DNA of 64,000 bases from Chryseobacterium sp. Leaf180. GTDB taxonomy: Bacteria; Bacteroidota; Bacteroidia; Flavobacteriales; Weeksellaceae. The translations under genes and the position numbers were made by a program. The notes under the pieces were generated by a model that made no database searches, was not told the DNA's origin, and saw only the letters and a list, made by a program, of their open reading frames with translations. Below, piece by piece: positions 8,607-16,804 of this stretch (the first letter of the stretch is position 1; each line of letters opens with the position of its first letter). The stretch is taken from assembly GCF_001424585.1 (NCBI RefSeq), contig NZ_LMPJ01000001.1, positions 1,242,450 through 1,306,449 on the forward strand, given 5' to 3'.

Positions 8607-9832
8607 AAAGCTTAGAGGGAATCGACAGGCTCGGGCTGGGACTTTATTTTTTGCTGTGCACATTCGCAATAGCCAACATCTACAGTGTGGATGAAACTTT
8701 GGGCAAAAAACAGCTGATTTTCTTCGGAATTTCTGTGTTTGTAGGGTTACTGATATTTGTAAGCCGAAGTAAGTTCTTCGAAAATATGTCGGGGATCATC
8801 TATATCGGCGGCGTTTTGCTGCTCATCGGACTTTTTCCTTTCGGTAAAGAAATTTTAGGACAGAAAAACTGGTACAAATTCGGAAGTTTCACGATGCAGC
8901 CGGTAGAATTTGCAAAAATAGGCGTCGCTTTAATGCTTTCCAATTATGTTTCCGGGTCTGAATTTAACGCAAAAAATAAACGTTCACTCTACAAAGCCAT
9001 CGGTATTATTGCGATTCCGGCGGTTGTCGTTTTAATGATTCCTGATGTAGGTTCGCTTCTCGTTTTTACAGCATTTTTTATCGCGCTCTACCGCGAAGGA
9101 CTTTCAGGATTTTTATTCGGGATCGGATTTCTTTTCGCTGTCGTTTTTCTCGTTTCTTTAGCGGTAAATCCGCTATACGTCGTTCTCGCCATTCTTCTCA
9201 TTGCAGGAGTTTTAATTTTCTTGAATTACTATAAAATGAGTTGGAACGTCATCAGCATTTCAGGGATTGTCGGTTCCATCGTACTTCTTTGCGGAATTGC
9301 GTATGCTTCGCCATTTATTTTAGAAAAAATGCCAAAGCACCAGCGCGAACGTATTGAGGTTTTATACAAAGGTGAAAAAGCGTTCCGTGATACTTCAGGC
9401 TATAATCTTCTCTACTCTAAAACGGCAATCGGTTCAGGCGGCGTTTTCGGTAAAGGTTACCGTGAAGGTTCTGTGACGCAGGGAAAATTCGTTCCTGAGC
9501 AGGAAACCGACTATATTTTCTGTACCGTGGGCGAAGAATGGGGTTTTGTCGGAAGCTCAGTTTTGGTTCTTGCTTATCTGATTTTTATAGGGAGAATATA
9601 TTATCTCGCAGAACGTCAGAAATCTGGGTTTAATCGTGTTTTCGGATATTCTTTTGCCTCGATTCTGCTTATGCACTTCTCTATCAATTTAGGAATGGTA
9701 ATGGGGCTTTTCCCGACCGTTGGCATTCCGTTGCCGTACTTCAGTTATGGCGGAAGTTCGCTTCTTGCCTTTTCGATGATGACGTTTATCTTTTTTAAAC
9801 TGAATTATTCTGACCAGAACAGTTTGGTGTAA
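8603..9832 (+). CDS. rodA: rod shape-determining protein RodA (SEDS glycosyltransferase)
   Basis: 409 residues with about ten membrane segments. QKNWYKFGSFTMQPVEFAKIG, PDVGSLLVF and the C-terminal FPTVGIPLPYFSYGGSS are SEDS-family hallmarks. It polymerises glycan strands from lipid II with PBP2, encoded by the immediately preceding, overlapping gene. Last member of the mre operon; the next gene starts 27 nt later and may be co-transcribed. Confidence 0.96.
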   Translation: MKSLEGIDRLGLGLYFLLCTFAIANIYSVDETLGKKQLIFFGISVFVGLLIFVSRSKFFENMSGIIYIGGVLLLIGLFPFGKEILGQKNWYKFGSFTMQPVEFAKIGVALMLSNYVSGSEFNAKNKRSLYKAIGIIAIPAVVVLMIPDVGSLLVFTAFFIALYREGLSGFLFGIGFLFAVVFLVSLAVNPLYVVLAILLIAGVLIFLNYYKMSWNVISISGIVGSIVLLCGIAYASPFILEKMPKHQRERIEVLYKGEKAFRDTSGYNLLYSKTAIGSGGVFGKGYREGSVTQGKFVPEQETDYIFCTVGEEWGFVGSSVLVLAYLIFIGRIYYLAERQKSGFNRVFGYSFASILLMHFSINLGMVMGLFPTVGIPLPYFSYGGSSLLAFSMMTFIFFKLNYSDQNSLV

Positions 9833-9859
9833 AATCAATCAAAAAATCTATTTTAAAAT

Positions 9860-10432
9860 ATGTCTGCAGTTTTCATTTCCGAGCAGGATTTTGATCAAAA
9901 TTTGCTTGCTGGTCAAACCCTACAGAAAGGCGAATACGATCAGTGTACTTTCAGAAATATCAATTTTGAAAATGGAAATTTCTCCAGTTTTGTATTTAAT
10001 GAATGCGAATTTATAGACTGTAATTTAAGTCTGGCTAAACTTGCAGGCACAGCAATCCGAGAAGTACTTTTTAAAGACTGTAAAATGTTTGGTTTAAATT
10101 TCTCAGACTGTAATGAGTTTAATCTGAAATTCCGCTTCGAAAATTGTCAGCTCAATAATTCTGTATTGTACAAAACAGACATTCGGAAGACGGTTTTTAA
10201 AAGCTGCAATCTTTCTGAAACAGATTTTGCTGAGTGCAATTTATCCGGCGCAGTATTTAGCGAATGCGATTTAAATGGCGCTGTTTTCGAAAACACAAAT
10301 CTTGAAGGTGCAGATTTCCGAACGTCGTTTCATTATCAGATCAACCCAACATCAAACAGATTGAAAAATGCAACGTTCTTACGAAGTGAGGTGCACGGTC
10401 TGCTGCAGAGTTTTAAAATTAAAATTGAGTAA
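9860..10432 (+). CDS. pentapeptide-repeat protein (Qnr/McbG-like)
   Basis: 190 residues built of A(D/N)LxX-type pentapeptides: CTFRN INFEN GNFSS ... CNLSE TDFAE CNLSG AVFSE CDLNG AVFEN TNLEG ADFRT. This predicts a right-handed quadrilateral beta helix. The non-repeat tail (NPTSNRLKNATF then GLLQSFKIKIE) resembles the C-terminal dimerisation helix of Qnr-type gyrase-protecting proteins. A role in shielding DNA gyrase is inference from fold only. It follows rodA by 27 nt and ends at a bidirectional terminator. Confidence 0.85.
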   Translation: MSAVFISEQDFDQNLLAGQTLQKGEYDQCTFRNINFENGNFSSFVFNECEFIDCNLSLAKLAGTAIREVLFKDCKMFGLNFSDCNEFNLKFRFENCQLNNSVLYKTDIRKTVFKSCNLSETDFAECNLSGAVFSECDLNGAVFENTNLEGADFRTSFHYQINPTSNRLKNATFLRSEVHGLLQSFKIKIE

Positions 10433-10435
10433 TAA

Positions 10436-10466
10436 AAAAAGCCATCCCAAAATGAGATGGCTTTTT
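10436..10466. terminator. bidirectional rho-independent terminator
   Basis: An 11-bp perfect inverted repeat (AAAAAGCCATC and its complement) around a 9-nt loop, with A/T runs on both sides. It serves the convergent pentapeptide gene (+) and NlpC/P60 gene (-). Confidence 0.85.
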
Positions 10467-10482
10467 ATTTTGAAATATCTAA

Positions 10483-11190
10483 CTATAAATTTGTAGTAGC
10501 TGATGTTGTTGTAGACGCGAAGTTGTTGTAAGAATCTCCGTTTTCGGTAATGACTCTTTTTGCTGACCTGTATTTTGGTCCCCAGTAAGAATCGTTCAGT
10601 GACGAGACCATTACTCCTTTTGATGTGGCAGCGTGTATAAACATCACTTCACCGGTTTCTGTTACATTTTCTACGATCCCAACGTGAGAAATTCTGCGTC
10701 CGTGAGAGAAAAAGATCAAATCACCTTTCTGTAGATTTTCTTTTGCCACGCTCTCACCTTCCTGAGATTGTGATGCAGCAACTCTTGGAAGAGATAAACC
10801 TGCTGCGGCTCCGAAAACTGAAAGCACAAATGCTGAACAGTCGATTCCGCTTCTTGTCATTCCGCCATATCTGTAAGGCGTTCCGATGTATGTCTGAGCT
10901 TCTGTAAGAATCTGATCGATTTTCTGACTGTGTTTTACCGCTTTTGCAATGTCAGAATTTTTAATATTATTCTTCACAGCTGCGATGGCCACTGACTTTT
11001 CTGAGATAAAAGAACTGATTAGTTTATTCTTATCTGCCTCAATCTTAGCATCTAAGGCTAAAAGTTTGGCATCTGTTTTGTACTGAGTAGGAGAAGTTAC
11101 CGGCTGTGATACAACATAATTTGTTGCGCAAGACTCAAGTGATATTGTAGACACTAAGGCAACTAAATAAAACAAAACTCTTTTCTTCAT
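10483..11190 (-). CDS. NlpC/P60 family lipoprotein (cell-wall endopeptidase)
   Basis: 235 residues. A lipoprotein signal is visible (LESC, Cys20). The N-terminal 20-100 region is helical, and the catalytic NlpC/P60 domain follows: SGIDCSAFV (Cys), ISHVGIV (His) and FIHAATSKGV (third polar His). It should cut gamma-D-Glu/meso-Dpm type bonds in stem peptides at the outer membrane or periplasm. The C-terminal tail (NNFASTTTSATTNL) is low-complexity. Monocistronic, with its own -7 box at 11243-11250. Confidence 0.88.
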   Translation of the reverse strand: MKKRVLFYLVALVSTISLESCATNYVVSQPVTSPTQYKTDAKLLALDAKIEADKNKLISSFISEKSVAIAAVKNNIKNSDIAKAVKHSQKIDQILTEAQTYIGTPYRYGGMTRSGIDCSAFVLSVFGAAAGLSLPRVAASQSQEGESVAKENLQKGDLIFFSHGRRISHVGIVENVTETGEVMFIHAATSKGVMVSSLNDSYWGPKYRSAKRVITENGDSYNNFASTTTSATTNL

Positions 11191-11242
11191 ATATTTTTTA
11201 TTATCCGTGTTAAAAAGGTTATTTATTTTTCTAAATGCATTA

Positions 11243-11250
11243 CAAAAGTA
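11243..11250 (-). promoter_or_regulatory. -7 box of NlpC/P60 gene
   Basis: TACTTTTG on the minus strand (TAnnTTTG), 52 nt before the ATG. The spacer and -33 region fall in an unusually GC-rich patch (11260-11272). Confidence 0.55.
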
Positions 11251-11311
11251 GAGAAACCCGCCGGCGCGAGCACAATATGATTATTGTCACGTTATGGTTT
11301 TTAACAGTATT

Positions 11312-11334
11312 TAACATCCTACTGTAGTATGTTA
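11312..11334. promoter_or_regulatory. 23-bp near-perfect palindrome, possible operator
   Basis: Two 11-nt arms (TAACATCCTAC and GTAGTATGTTA) around a single T match at 10 of 11 positions. It lies between the NlpC/P60 promoter and a plus-strand terminator. The symmetry is what a dimeric regulator would bind; it could also be a hairpin of a small RNA. No protein candidate is evident. Confidence 0.4.
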
Positions 11335-11343
11335 AGATATAGC

Positions 11344-11384
11344 AACCGTCAGCTGGCTTCTAAGACAGTATGACGGTTTTTTTT
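11344..11384 (+). terminator. plus-strand terminator without an obvious gene upstream
   Basis: AACCGTCA at 11344-11351 pairs with TGACGGTT at 11371-11378 and is followed by eight T on the plus strand, but not on the minus strand. The genes on both sides are on the minus strand, so a short plus-strand transcript (starting somewhere in 11200-11320) may end here. Confidence 0.55.
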
Positions 11385-11419
11385 ATTAAGATTTTTTAAC
11401 AGAAGATATTCGATGAAAA

Positions 11420-11448
11420 CAAAAAAGACCCTTCATTTGAGGGGTCTT
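11420..11448 (-). terminator. terminator of glutamine synthetase gene
   Basis: AAGACCC/GGGTCTT stem with a 10-nt loop. Read on the minus strand it is followed by a T run, and it lies 23 nt after the glnA-III stop. Confidence 0.8.
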
Positions 11449-11470
11449 ATTATGTTAAACAAGGCTTAGA

Positions 11471-13666
11471 TTATCTTGTAAAAAGCATCTCTCTGTATTT
11501 TGTCATTGGCCAAAGCTCATCATCAACCATCATTTCCAGGTTATCTGATGCCTCACGAATCACGTCAAAAAGAGGTTTTACTTTCAGACAGTAATCTTCA
11601 GCCTGATGCTGGCTTTCAGTAACTGCTTTTGCGTCTTCTCTTGCAATCATTAAATCTTCTACACCCAATTTCATCGCAGAAACATTCGTAGAGATATGTG
11701 TGATCAGGCTCATCTGCTCTTTTGCTAAAGTCTGAAATTCTTCTGCTCCAAATATTTCTTTTAACCCTTTCACATTCTCAATCAGTCTGTTTTGATATTT
11801 TAAAGCTGATGGAATGATGTGATTTCTTGCAATGTCGCTCAAAACTCTCGCTTCGATATCGATTACCGTAGAATATTTTTCAAGCTTGATCTCGTTACGC
11901 GCTTCCACTTCTCTGTGCGTGAAGATGCCCATTTCTTCATAAAGATCAAGGAACTTCTGGTTCATTTCCTGCTTAAGTGCTTCAGGAGTGGTCTTCCAGT
12001 TATTAAGACCTCTTTTTTCAGCTTCAAGCGCCCAGTCGTCTGAGTAGCCGTCGCCTTCAAACATGATATTCTTACACTGCTTGATGTATTCTCTTAAAAC
12101 GTTAAAGATCGCTTCATCTTTCTTAAGGCCTTTATTAATCAGAGCATCTACTTCGTTTTTGAAATCGATCAGCTGTTTTGCCGCGATCGTATTCATTACC
12201 GTCATAGATTCTGCGCAGTTTGCCGAAGAACCTACCGCACGGATCTCAAATTTATTCCCGGTGAAAGCAAACGGTGACGTTCTGTTTCTGTCGGTATTGT
12301 CTAAAAGAATCTCAGGAATCTTACCGACAACATTCAGTTTCAGATCGGTTTTCTCGTCGGGTGAGAGTTTTCCTTCGGTCACTTTCTCCAGTTCTTCTAA
12401 AACTCTGAACAGCTGGCTTCCGATAAATACCGAAATAATTGCCGGCGGAGCTTCATTGGCGCCCAGTCTGTGATCATTACTTGCCGAAGCAATGCTTGCT
12501 CTCAATAGGTCAGCATATTCGTGAACGGCTTTAATGGTATTCACGAAGAAGGTTAAGAACTGAAGGTTTTTCTTAGGGTTTTTTCCTGGGCTTAAAAGGT
12601 TTTCGCCAGTATCCGTGGCAAGCGACCAGTTGTTATGTTTGCCACTTCCGTTTACTCCAGCAAATGGTTTCTCATGGAATAAAATATGAAAATGATGTCT
12701 GTGTGCCGTTCTAGCCATCACATCCATTAATAATGAATTGTGATCTACGGCCACGTTTACTTCTTCGAACATCGGCGCCAGCTCAAACTGATTCGGGGCT
12801 ACCTCATTGTGTCTTGTTGTTACAGGAATTCCCAGCTTCATACATTCCACCTCAAGCTCTTTCATAAAGTTCATTACCCGTGTAGGAATCGAGCCGAAAT
12901 AATGATCATCCAGCTGCTGTCCTTTTGCAGGTGAATGTCCCAATAGTGTTTTTCCGGTCAAAACCAAGTCAGGTCTCGACTGATACAAAGCCGAATCCAC
13001 CAAAAAGTATTCCTGCTCCCAGCCCAAAGTAGGCGTCACTTTCGTCACATTCTTATCAAAATACTGCATCACGTCGGTTGCCGCTTCGTCTACAGCATGA
13101 AGCGCTCTCAGCAATGGTGCTTTATAATCTAAAGTTTCTCCGGTATAAGAAATAAAAATCGAAGGGATGCACAGCGTAGTTCCCATAATGAATGCCGGTG
13201 AAGTCGGGTCCCATGCGGTATAACCTCTGGCTTCAAACGTGTTTCTGATGCCGCCGTTCGGGAACGAAGATGCATCCGGCTCCTGCTGAATAAGCATACC
13301 GCCGCTGAATCTTTCAATACCTCTTCCTGCTTCTATCGGTGTGAAAAACGAATCGTGCTTCTCGGCCGTGCTGCCAGTCAGTGGCTGAAACCAGTGTGTA
13401 TAATGCGTCACGCCTTTGCTCATCGCCCAGTCTTTCATCGCAACAGCCACCTGATCTGCAATAAGACGCTGTATTTTGCTGCCTTTTTTGATGGCATCCA
13501 TGATTGATGTGAAGGCCTCCTTCGTCAGATATTCTCTCATCGTGTCTTCAGAAAACACGTTTTGGCAGAACAGATCAGATAACTTCCCCGGGATTTCTAC
13601 CGAGTTATCTCTTCTGAAGTCTTTGAATGGTAACGTTTCTAATGCTTTGAATCTTAAAGTTGACAT
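11471..13666 (-). CDS. glnN: glutamine synthetase type III
   Basis: 731 residues, the large GSIII type (GSI is about 470). Visible segments: GWEQEYFLVD, TTRHNEVAPNQFELAPMFEE, HEKPFAGVNGSGKHNNWS and NRTSPFAFTGNKFEIRAVGSS, which make up the ATP/glutamate/metal sites. It condenses ammonia with glutamate in the cytoplasm and is typical of Bacteroidota. Monocistronic, with a -7 box at 13689-13696 and a terminator at 11420-11448. Confidence 0.96.
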   Translation of the reverse strand: MSTLRFKALETLPFKDFRRDNSVEIPGKLSDLFCQNVFSEDTMREYLTKEAFTSIMDAIKKGSKIQRLIADQVAVAMKDWAMSKGVTHYTHWFQPLTGSTAEKHDSFFTPIEAGRGIERFSGGMLIQQEPDASSFPNGGIRNTFEARGYTAWDPTSPAFIMGTTLCIPSIFISYTGETLDYKAPLLRALHAVDEAATDVMQYFDKNVTKVTPTLGWEQEYFLVDSALYQSRPDLVLTGKTLLGHSPAKGQQLDDHYFGSIPTRVMNFMKELEVECMKLGIPVTTRHNEVAPNQFELAPMFEEVNVAVDHNSLLMDVMARTAHRHHFHILFHEKPFAGVNGSGKHNNWSLATDTGENLLSPGKNPKKNLQFLTFFVNTIKAVHEYADLLRASIASASNDHRLGANEAPPAIISVFIGSQLFRVLEELEKVTEGKLSPDEKTDLKLNVVGKIPEILLDNTDRNRTSPFAFTGNKFEIRAVGSSANCAESMTVMNTIAAKQLIDFKNEVDALINKGLKKDEAIFNVLREYIKQCKNIMFEGDGYSDDWALEAEKRGLNNWKTTPEALKQEMNQKFLDLYEEMGIFTHREVEARNEIKLEKYSTVIDIEARVLSDIARNHIIPSALKYQNRLIENVKGLKEIFGAEEFQTLAKEQMSLITHISTNVSAMKLGVEDLMIAREDAKAVTESQHQAEDYCLKVKPLFDVIREASDNLEMMVDDELWPMTKYREMLFTR

Positions 13667-13688
13667 ATTGCTTTGAAATTTTATGGGG

Positions 13689-13696
13689 CAAAGTTA
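13689..13696 (-). promoter_or_regulatory. -7 box of glutamine synthetase gene
   Basis: TAACTTTG on the minus strand (TAnnTTTG), 22 nt before the ATG. The adjoining upstream sequence is T-rich; no -33 box is clear. Confidence 0.55.
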
Positions 13697-13903
13697 CAAA
13701 AAAATCATTTCCTTAAAGATTTACCCCTAAAAAATTATAGGGTTGACTTAAAATATTTAATTTAATGTTTAGAAAGCCTATGTTGTTTGATGGTAAATGA
13801 AAGCATTTTCGGGTTGAAAGGCTATTTTAGTAAAGATAAAAACCCAATTGGTCTTTCTTATATATAAGGTAGCATTTTATGAATAGGTTTTCGAGGTTTG
13901 ATA

Positions 13904-14056
13904 AAAAGCATTTTGGCTTTTGGGTAAACCGTTTAAAGGACTTAGGGAAAAGCAAGCTTGCTTTTAGAAAAACCATGCATGGATTAAAAGAAAACCATGC
14001 AAGGTTTTGGTGAAAAGCATGCATGGTTTTAAGGAAAAGCATGCATGGTTTTTTAT
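13904..14056. repeat. degenerate tandem array of seven ~22-bp units (family A)
   Basis: Units start at 13904, 13926, 13948, 13969, 13991, 14013 and 14035; spacing is 22 bp except one 21-bp unit. The core is AAAAGCATGCATGGTTTT, itself nearly palindromic, and the last three units are best conserved. 22 is not a multiple of three, and the ORF that crosses it on the minus strand shows no in-frame peptide repeat, so it is not protein-coding. The flanks 13697-13903 hold nothing recognisable. Confidence 0.85.
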
Positions 14057-14150
14057 CGGTGGTTATTTTCATCTTTTTTGAAGCAGAAATGATTTTGTTT
14101 TAAAGCAAACGCAGACTGATGCAAAAGATCGCCATCTTTTGGGGAAATGA

Positions 14151-14260
14151 TTACTACGAGTTGCTAAAGTCGTTACTACGAGTTGCCAAAGTCGTTACTA
14201 CGAGTTGCCAAAGTCGTTACTACGAGTTACCGAAGTCATTACTACGAGTTGCTGAGGTAA
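14151..14260. repeat. tandem array of five 22-bp units (family B)
   Basis: Five head-to-tail 22-bp units start at 14151, 14173, 14195, 14217 and 14239, each beginning TTACTACGAGTT. Units 2 and 3 are identical; the outer ones vary at up to a few positions. The sequence is unrelated to family A 95 bp upstream, yet the period is the same. There are no spacers, so this is not CRISPR. It ends about 180 bp before the start of the next gene. Confidence 0.9.
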
Positions 14261-14416
14261 TGGCGGCGGGCTTTCGCGAAGGTTTTTTTTAACAGATAAA
14301 AGGAGGCGTTATTTAAAACCGAATCTGCTTTCAAATGATAAAAATCTACACCGGTACTATCGCATTCAGCGCATACAATATTAAGGTATGTTAAAATCAT
14401 TTTCCGCAGAAAACCG

Positions 14417-14424
14417 TATATTTG
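14417..14424 (+). promoter_or_regulatory. -7 box upstream of the 14440 gene
   Basis: TATATTTG (TAnnTTTG) ends 15 nt before the ATG at 14440. Its presence rules out the in-frame TTG at 14422 as the start. Confidence 0.6.
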
Positions 14425-14439
14425 AATGAAATTTATAGT

Positions 14440-16131
14440 ATGACAAATTCCAGAGCCAGAGAAACTACCGAGGCGATCGAAAGACTGTATATCTCAATGC
14501 GACACCTGTTTTACAGAGGTTTCTTCAAGCCGGGCGGCGTTTCCGGCGAGAGCTTACGAAGCTTACTCAAAATCATTAATCCTGAAATCTACGGCACCAT
14601 GAATGTTCCCAGCAAGCTGGAACTGAATGGCCTTATGTATGTGCTCGACCGTCTGCCGGAAGGCATTGAGGAATGTGCTTTCATACACCTCACCTCAGAT
14701 GAGGGTTTTGATAAAGGCAGCTTCGAGCCGATTGTTCCCAAAAAAAGAAGGCGTAACTGCTACCGTATTGATGAGCATCAGATGAATATTGAAGTCCTTC
14801 TGGGCCGCTCTGAGATCTACGATATCCTTACGCACCTTACGTTTCTCTATATTGAAGCCGATAAAATACGCGATCTTGCTTTCATTCAGGAAGAAAACTG
14901 GAAGCCGAAACGTGCCTTCAAAATCATCGAAGAGGTGGTGAAAGGCGAGAAGAAATTCAGCCGGAAGGAGAAAGAGGTGGCACTCATTCATCTTTCTTCG
15001 CTCATCGGAAGATCGTTTGATGAAACGCTGAATGCGTATAAAGAATTTGGTGACGACGAAAACCCAGACCGATTATTTAAAATCATTTATCACCTCGGGA
15101 AAGCCAGTCTGGAAGATGCCAAGCAGAGCCGCGAGCGCGAGATTCATTTTTCGGCCATCTTAAAGGAAAGAGTGGGACATCATTATTTCGGGGAGAAATG
15201 GGCGAATAAGGTGAAAGATGTTCTGTACGAAAACAATCTGCACATGCGCCCGCTGCACATCATCTCGGCCAATATGCATTCGGTGAAAAATATGCTGTAC
15301 GCCAACGATGCGCTGAAGAAGAAACAGAGCAAAACCACCGATTATAAGATGTACGAAGAGATCTCGAATAAGAAAGAACTTCGTGATAAAGTCTTGAAAT
15401 ACGCGCTGGATGAAGGTTTAATCTACATTAAAGACAAAAGCGGAAGCAACATCGATGTGCAGATCATCGACCTTACAAAAATCGACCTCAACAATACACC
15501 TTTCAGCGGAGCACAGTTTGCCGGTGATGATGTGATCATGGTATTCGATTATGCTTTCGGTGAGCAGGCTTATGAAGTGATGGATGAGTTGCTGAGACCG
15601 TTTGAGCAGAAAGGTGAAGTCTACATGATGAAGGTGAAATCTGTATCTATCATGGGAAAAGCAGGGATTCTTGCAGGTGGGAAAGGCGACATTATGATCC
15701 CGACATCACATATCTTTGAAGGTACAGCAGACAACTATCCGTTTGAGAATGCGCTGACGATGGATGATTTTGATGATGAGGAACTTCGGGCATTTGAAGG
15801 CACAATGATTACCGTACTCGGCACGTCGCTTCAGAACAGAGATATCTTATCTTACTTTATGAATACGTCTTGGAAGGCAATTGGCCTCGAGATGGAAGGC
15901 GCGCATTATCAGAAAGCCATACAGGTGGCCTCTAAAATAAGACATCATATCGCACCGGATCTTTTTGTCTGCTATGCGTACTATGCATCTGATAATCCTT
16001 TGGAAACGGGAAGCACGCTATCATCCGGCGGACTTGGTTTAACCGGCGTGAAGCCAACCTATCTTATTACGCTTAAGATTATTGAAAAGATTCTGCATGG
16101 CGGAGTTACTGTGAGTTCGCAAAAGAATTAA
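14440..16131 (+). CDS. large Bacteroidota-specific protein, possible DUF6909, phosphorylase-like C-terminus
   Basis: 563 residues from ATG 14440 (MTNSRARETTE), chosen because the -7 box covers the upstream TTG. No signal peptide or membrane segment. The N-terminal ~330 residues are mainly helical and charged. In the C-terminal third, GKGDIMIPTSHIFEG and GLEMEGAHYQKAIQVASKI resemble nucleoside-phosphorylase/MTA-SAH nucleosidase motifs (the EMEGA segment binds ribose in that family). I tentatively recall such proteins as DUF6909; enzymatic activity is inference. Monocistronic, with a terminator right after; two 22-bp arrays lie upstream. Confidence 0.6.
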   Translation: MTNSRARETTEAIERLYISMRHLFYRGFFKPGGVSGESLRSLLKIINPEIYGTMNVPSKLELNGLMYVLDRLPEGIEECAFIHLTSDEGFDKGSFEPIVPKKRRRNCYRIDEHQMNIEVLLGRSEIYDILTHLTFLYIEADKIRDLAFIQEENWKPKRAFKIIEEVVKGEKKFSRKEKEVALIHLSSLIGRSFDETLNAYKEFGDDENPDRLFKIIYHLGKASLEDAKQSREREIHFSAILKERVGHHYFGEKWANKVKDVLYENNLHMRPLHIISANMHSVKNMLYANDALKKKQSKTTDYKMYEEISNKKELRDKVLKYALDEGLIYIKDKSGSNIDVQIIDLTKIDLNNTPFSGAQFAGDDVIMVFDYAFGEQAYEVMDELLRPFEQKGEVYMMKVKSVSIMGKAGILAGGKGDIMIPTSHIFEGTADNYPFENALTMDDFDDEELRAFEGTMITVLGTSLQNRDILSYFMNTSWKAIGLEMEGAHYQKAIQVASKIRHHIAPDLFVCYAYYASDNPLETGSTLSSGGLGLTGVKPTYLITLKIIEKILHGGVTVSSQKN

Positions 16132-16151
16132 GCAGGTTTTATAAAAAACTG

Positions 16152-16186
16152 AAGCCTCAGATGTTTTGATATCTGAGGCTTTTTTG
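16152..16186 (+). terminator. terminator of the 14440 gene
   Basis: Perfect 11-bp stem AAGCCTCAGAT/ATCTGAGGCTT, 8-nt loop, then a T run. Confidence 0.88.
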
Positions 16187-16202
16187 TGTGAATTTTCTTT
16201 GT

Positions 16203-16712
16203 TTAGAAGTTATAATTTAAAGCAAAGCCATTCATTCCTGCACCAAAACTGATGCTCGCTTTACTTTGACTGTCAGACGTTGATGCATTTTCTGCATCTA
16301 CCGCTCTCCGGAGATTTTTCTTTACCGCAAATGCAAAGGGTAAAGCCGCGCCTGCAAATGCAATACCGGCAAGAAGAACATCTGGACTTCCTCTTTTTAC
16401 TGAGACTTGCGTGGAGCCACCGCCAGGATAATAATATGTTTCATTTTTCGCTGGGCTAAGTAAACGCACCGCGCCATAGCCAATTCCGGCACCACCAATG
16501 CTGGCGAATACAAGCGAAAATGTTTTATTCGATTTGGCTTTTTGAAGATAACGTTTTGCCTGATCATTTTTGAAAAGCTTTTCAGAATCTTTCATCTTAA
16601 AATAATCATTTCCGACTTTTAAATCATAGGATGATTTATCTGAAAGTTCGACATTTTGTGCCGTTGTAAATGTAAATAAGCTTAAAGAGCATACAAGTAA
16701 TAATTTTTTCAT
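16203..16712 (-). CDS. hypothetical exported protein with two hydrophobic segments
   Basis: 169 residues, not recognised. Signal peptide about 1-18 (ending TTAQ), a charged region (20-65), a glycine-rich hydrophobic stretch (about 68-85, SIGGAGIGYGAVRLL), a short YYYPGGGST loop, a second hydrophobic stretch (about 108-130) and a Ser-rich tail ending in a phenylalanine (NGFALNYNF), compatible with an outer-membrane or membrane-associated protein. Function unknown. Confidence 0.65.
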   Translation of the reverse strand: MKKLLLVCSLSLFTFTTAQNVELSDKSSYDLKVGNDYFKMKDSEKLFKNDQAKRYLQKAKSNKTFSLVFASIGGAGIGYGAVRLLSPAKNETYYYPGGGSTQVSVKRGSPDVLLAGIAFAGAALPFAFAVKKNLRRAVDAENASTSDSQSKASISFGAGMNGFALNYNF

Positions 16713-16804
16713 GGTATTTTTTTACTAAAGTAAGATTTTTCATTATATGAAGAGAAAAATAGAATTTAAAAAAATTCTTATCTTTTCAACTTGAAATTTG
16801 ACCA

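Noticed and set aside
13827-14072. 81-codon minus-strand ORF across the first 22-bp array
   Set aside because: The repeat period is not a multiple of three and the peptide shows no sensible repeat or family; an open frame by chance.
13904-14260. Possible CRISPR array
   Set aside because: Units abut with no spacers and there are no cas genes; these are plain tandem repeats.
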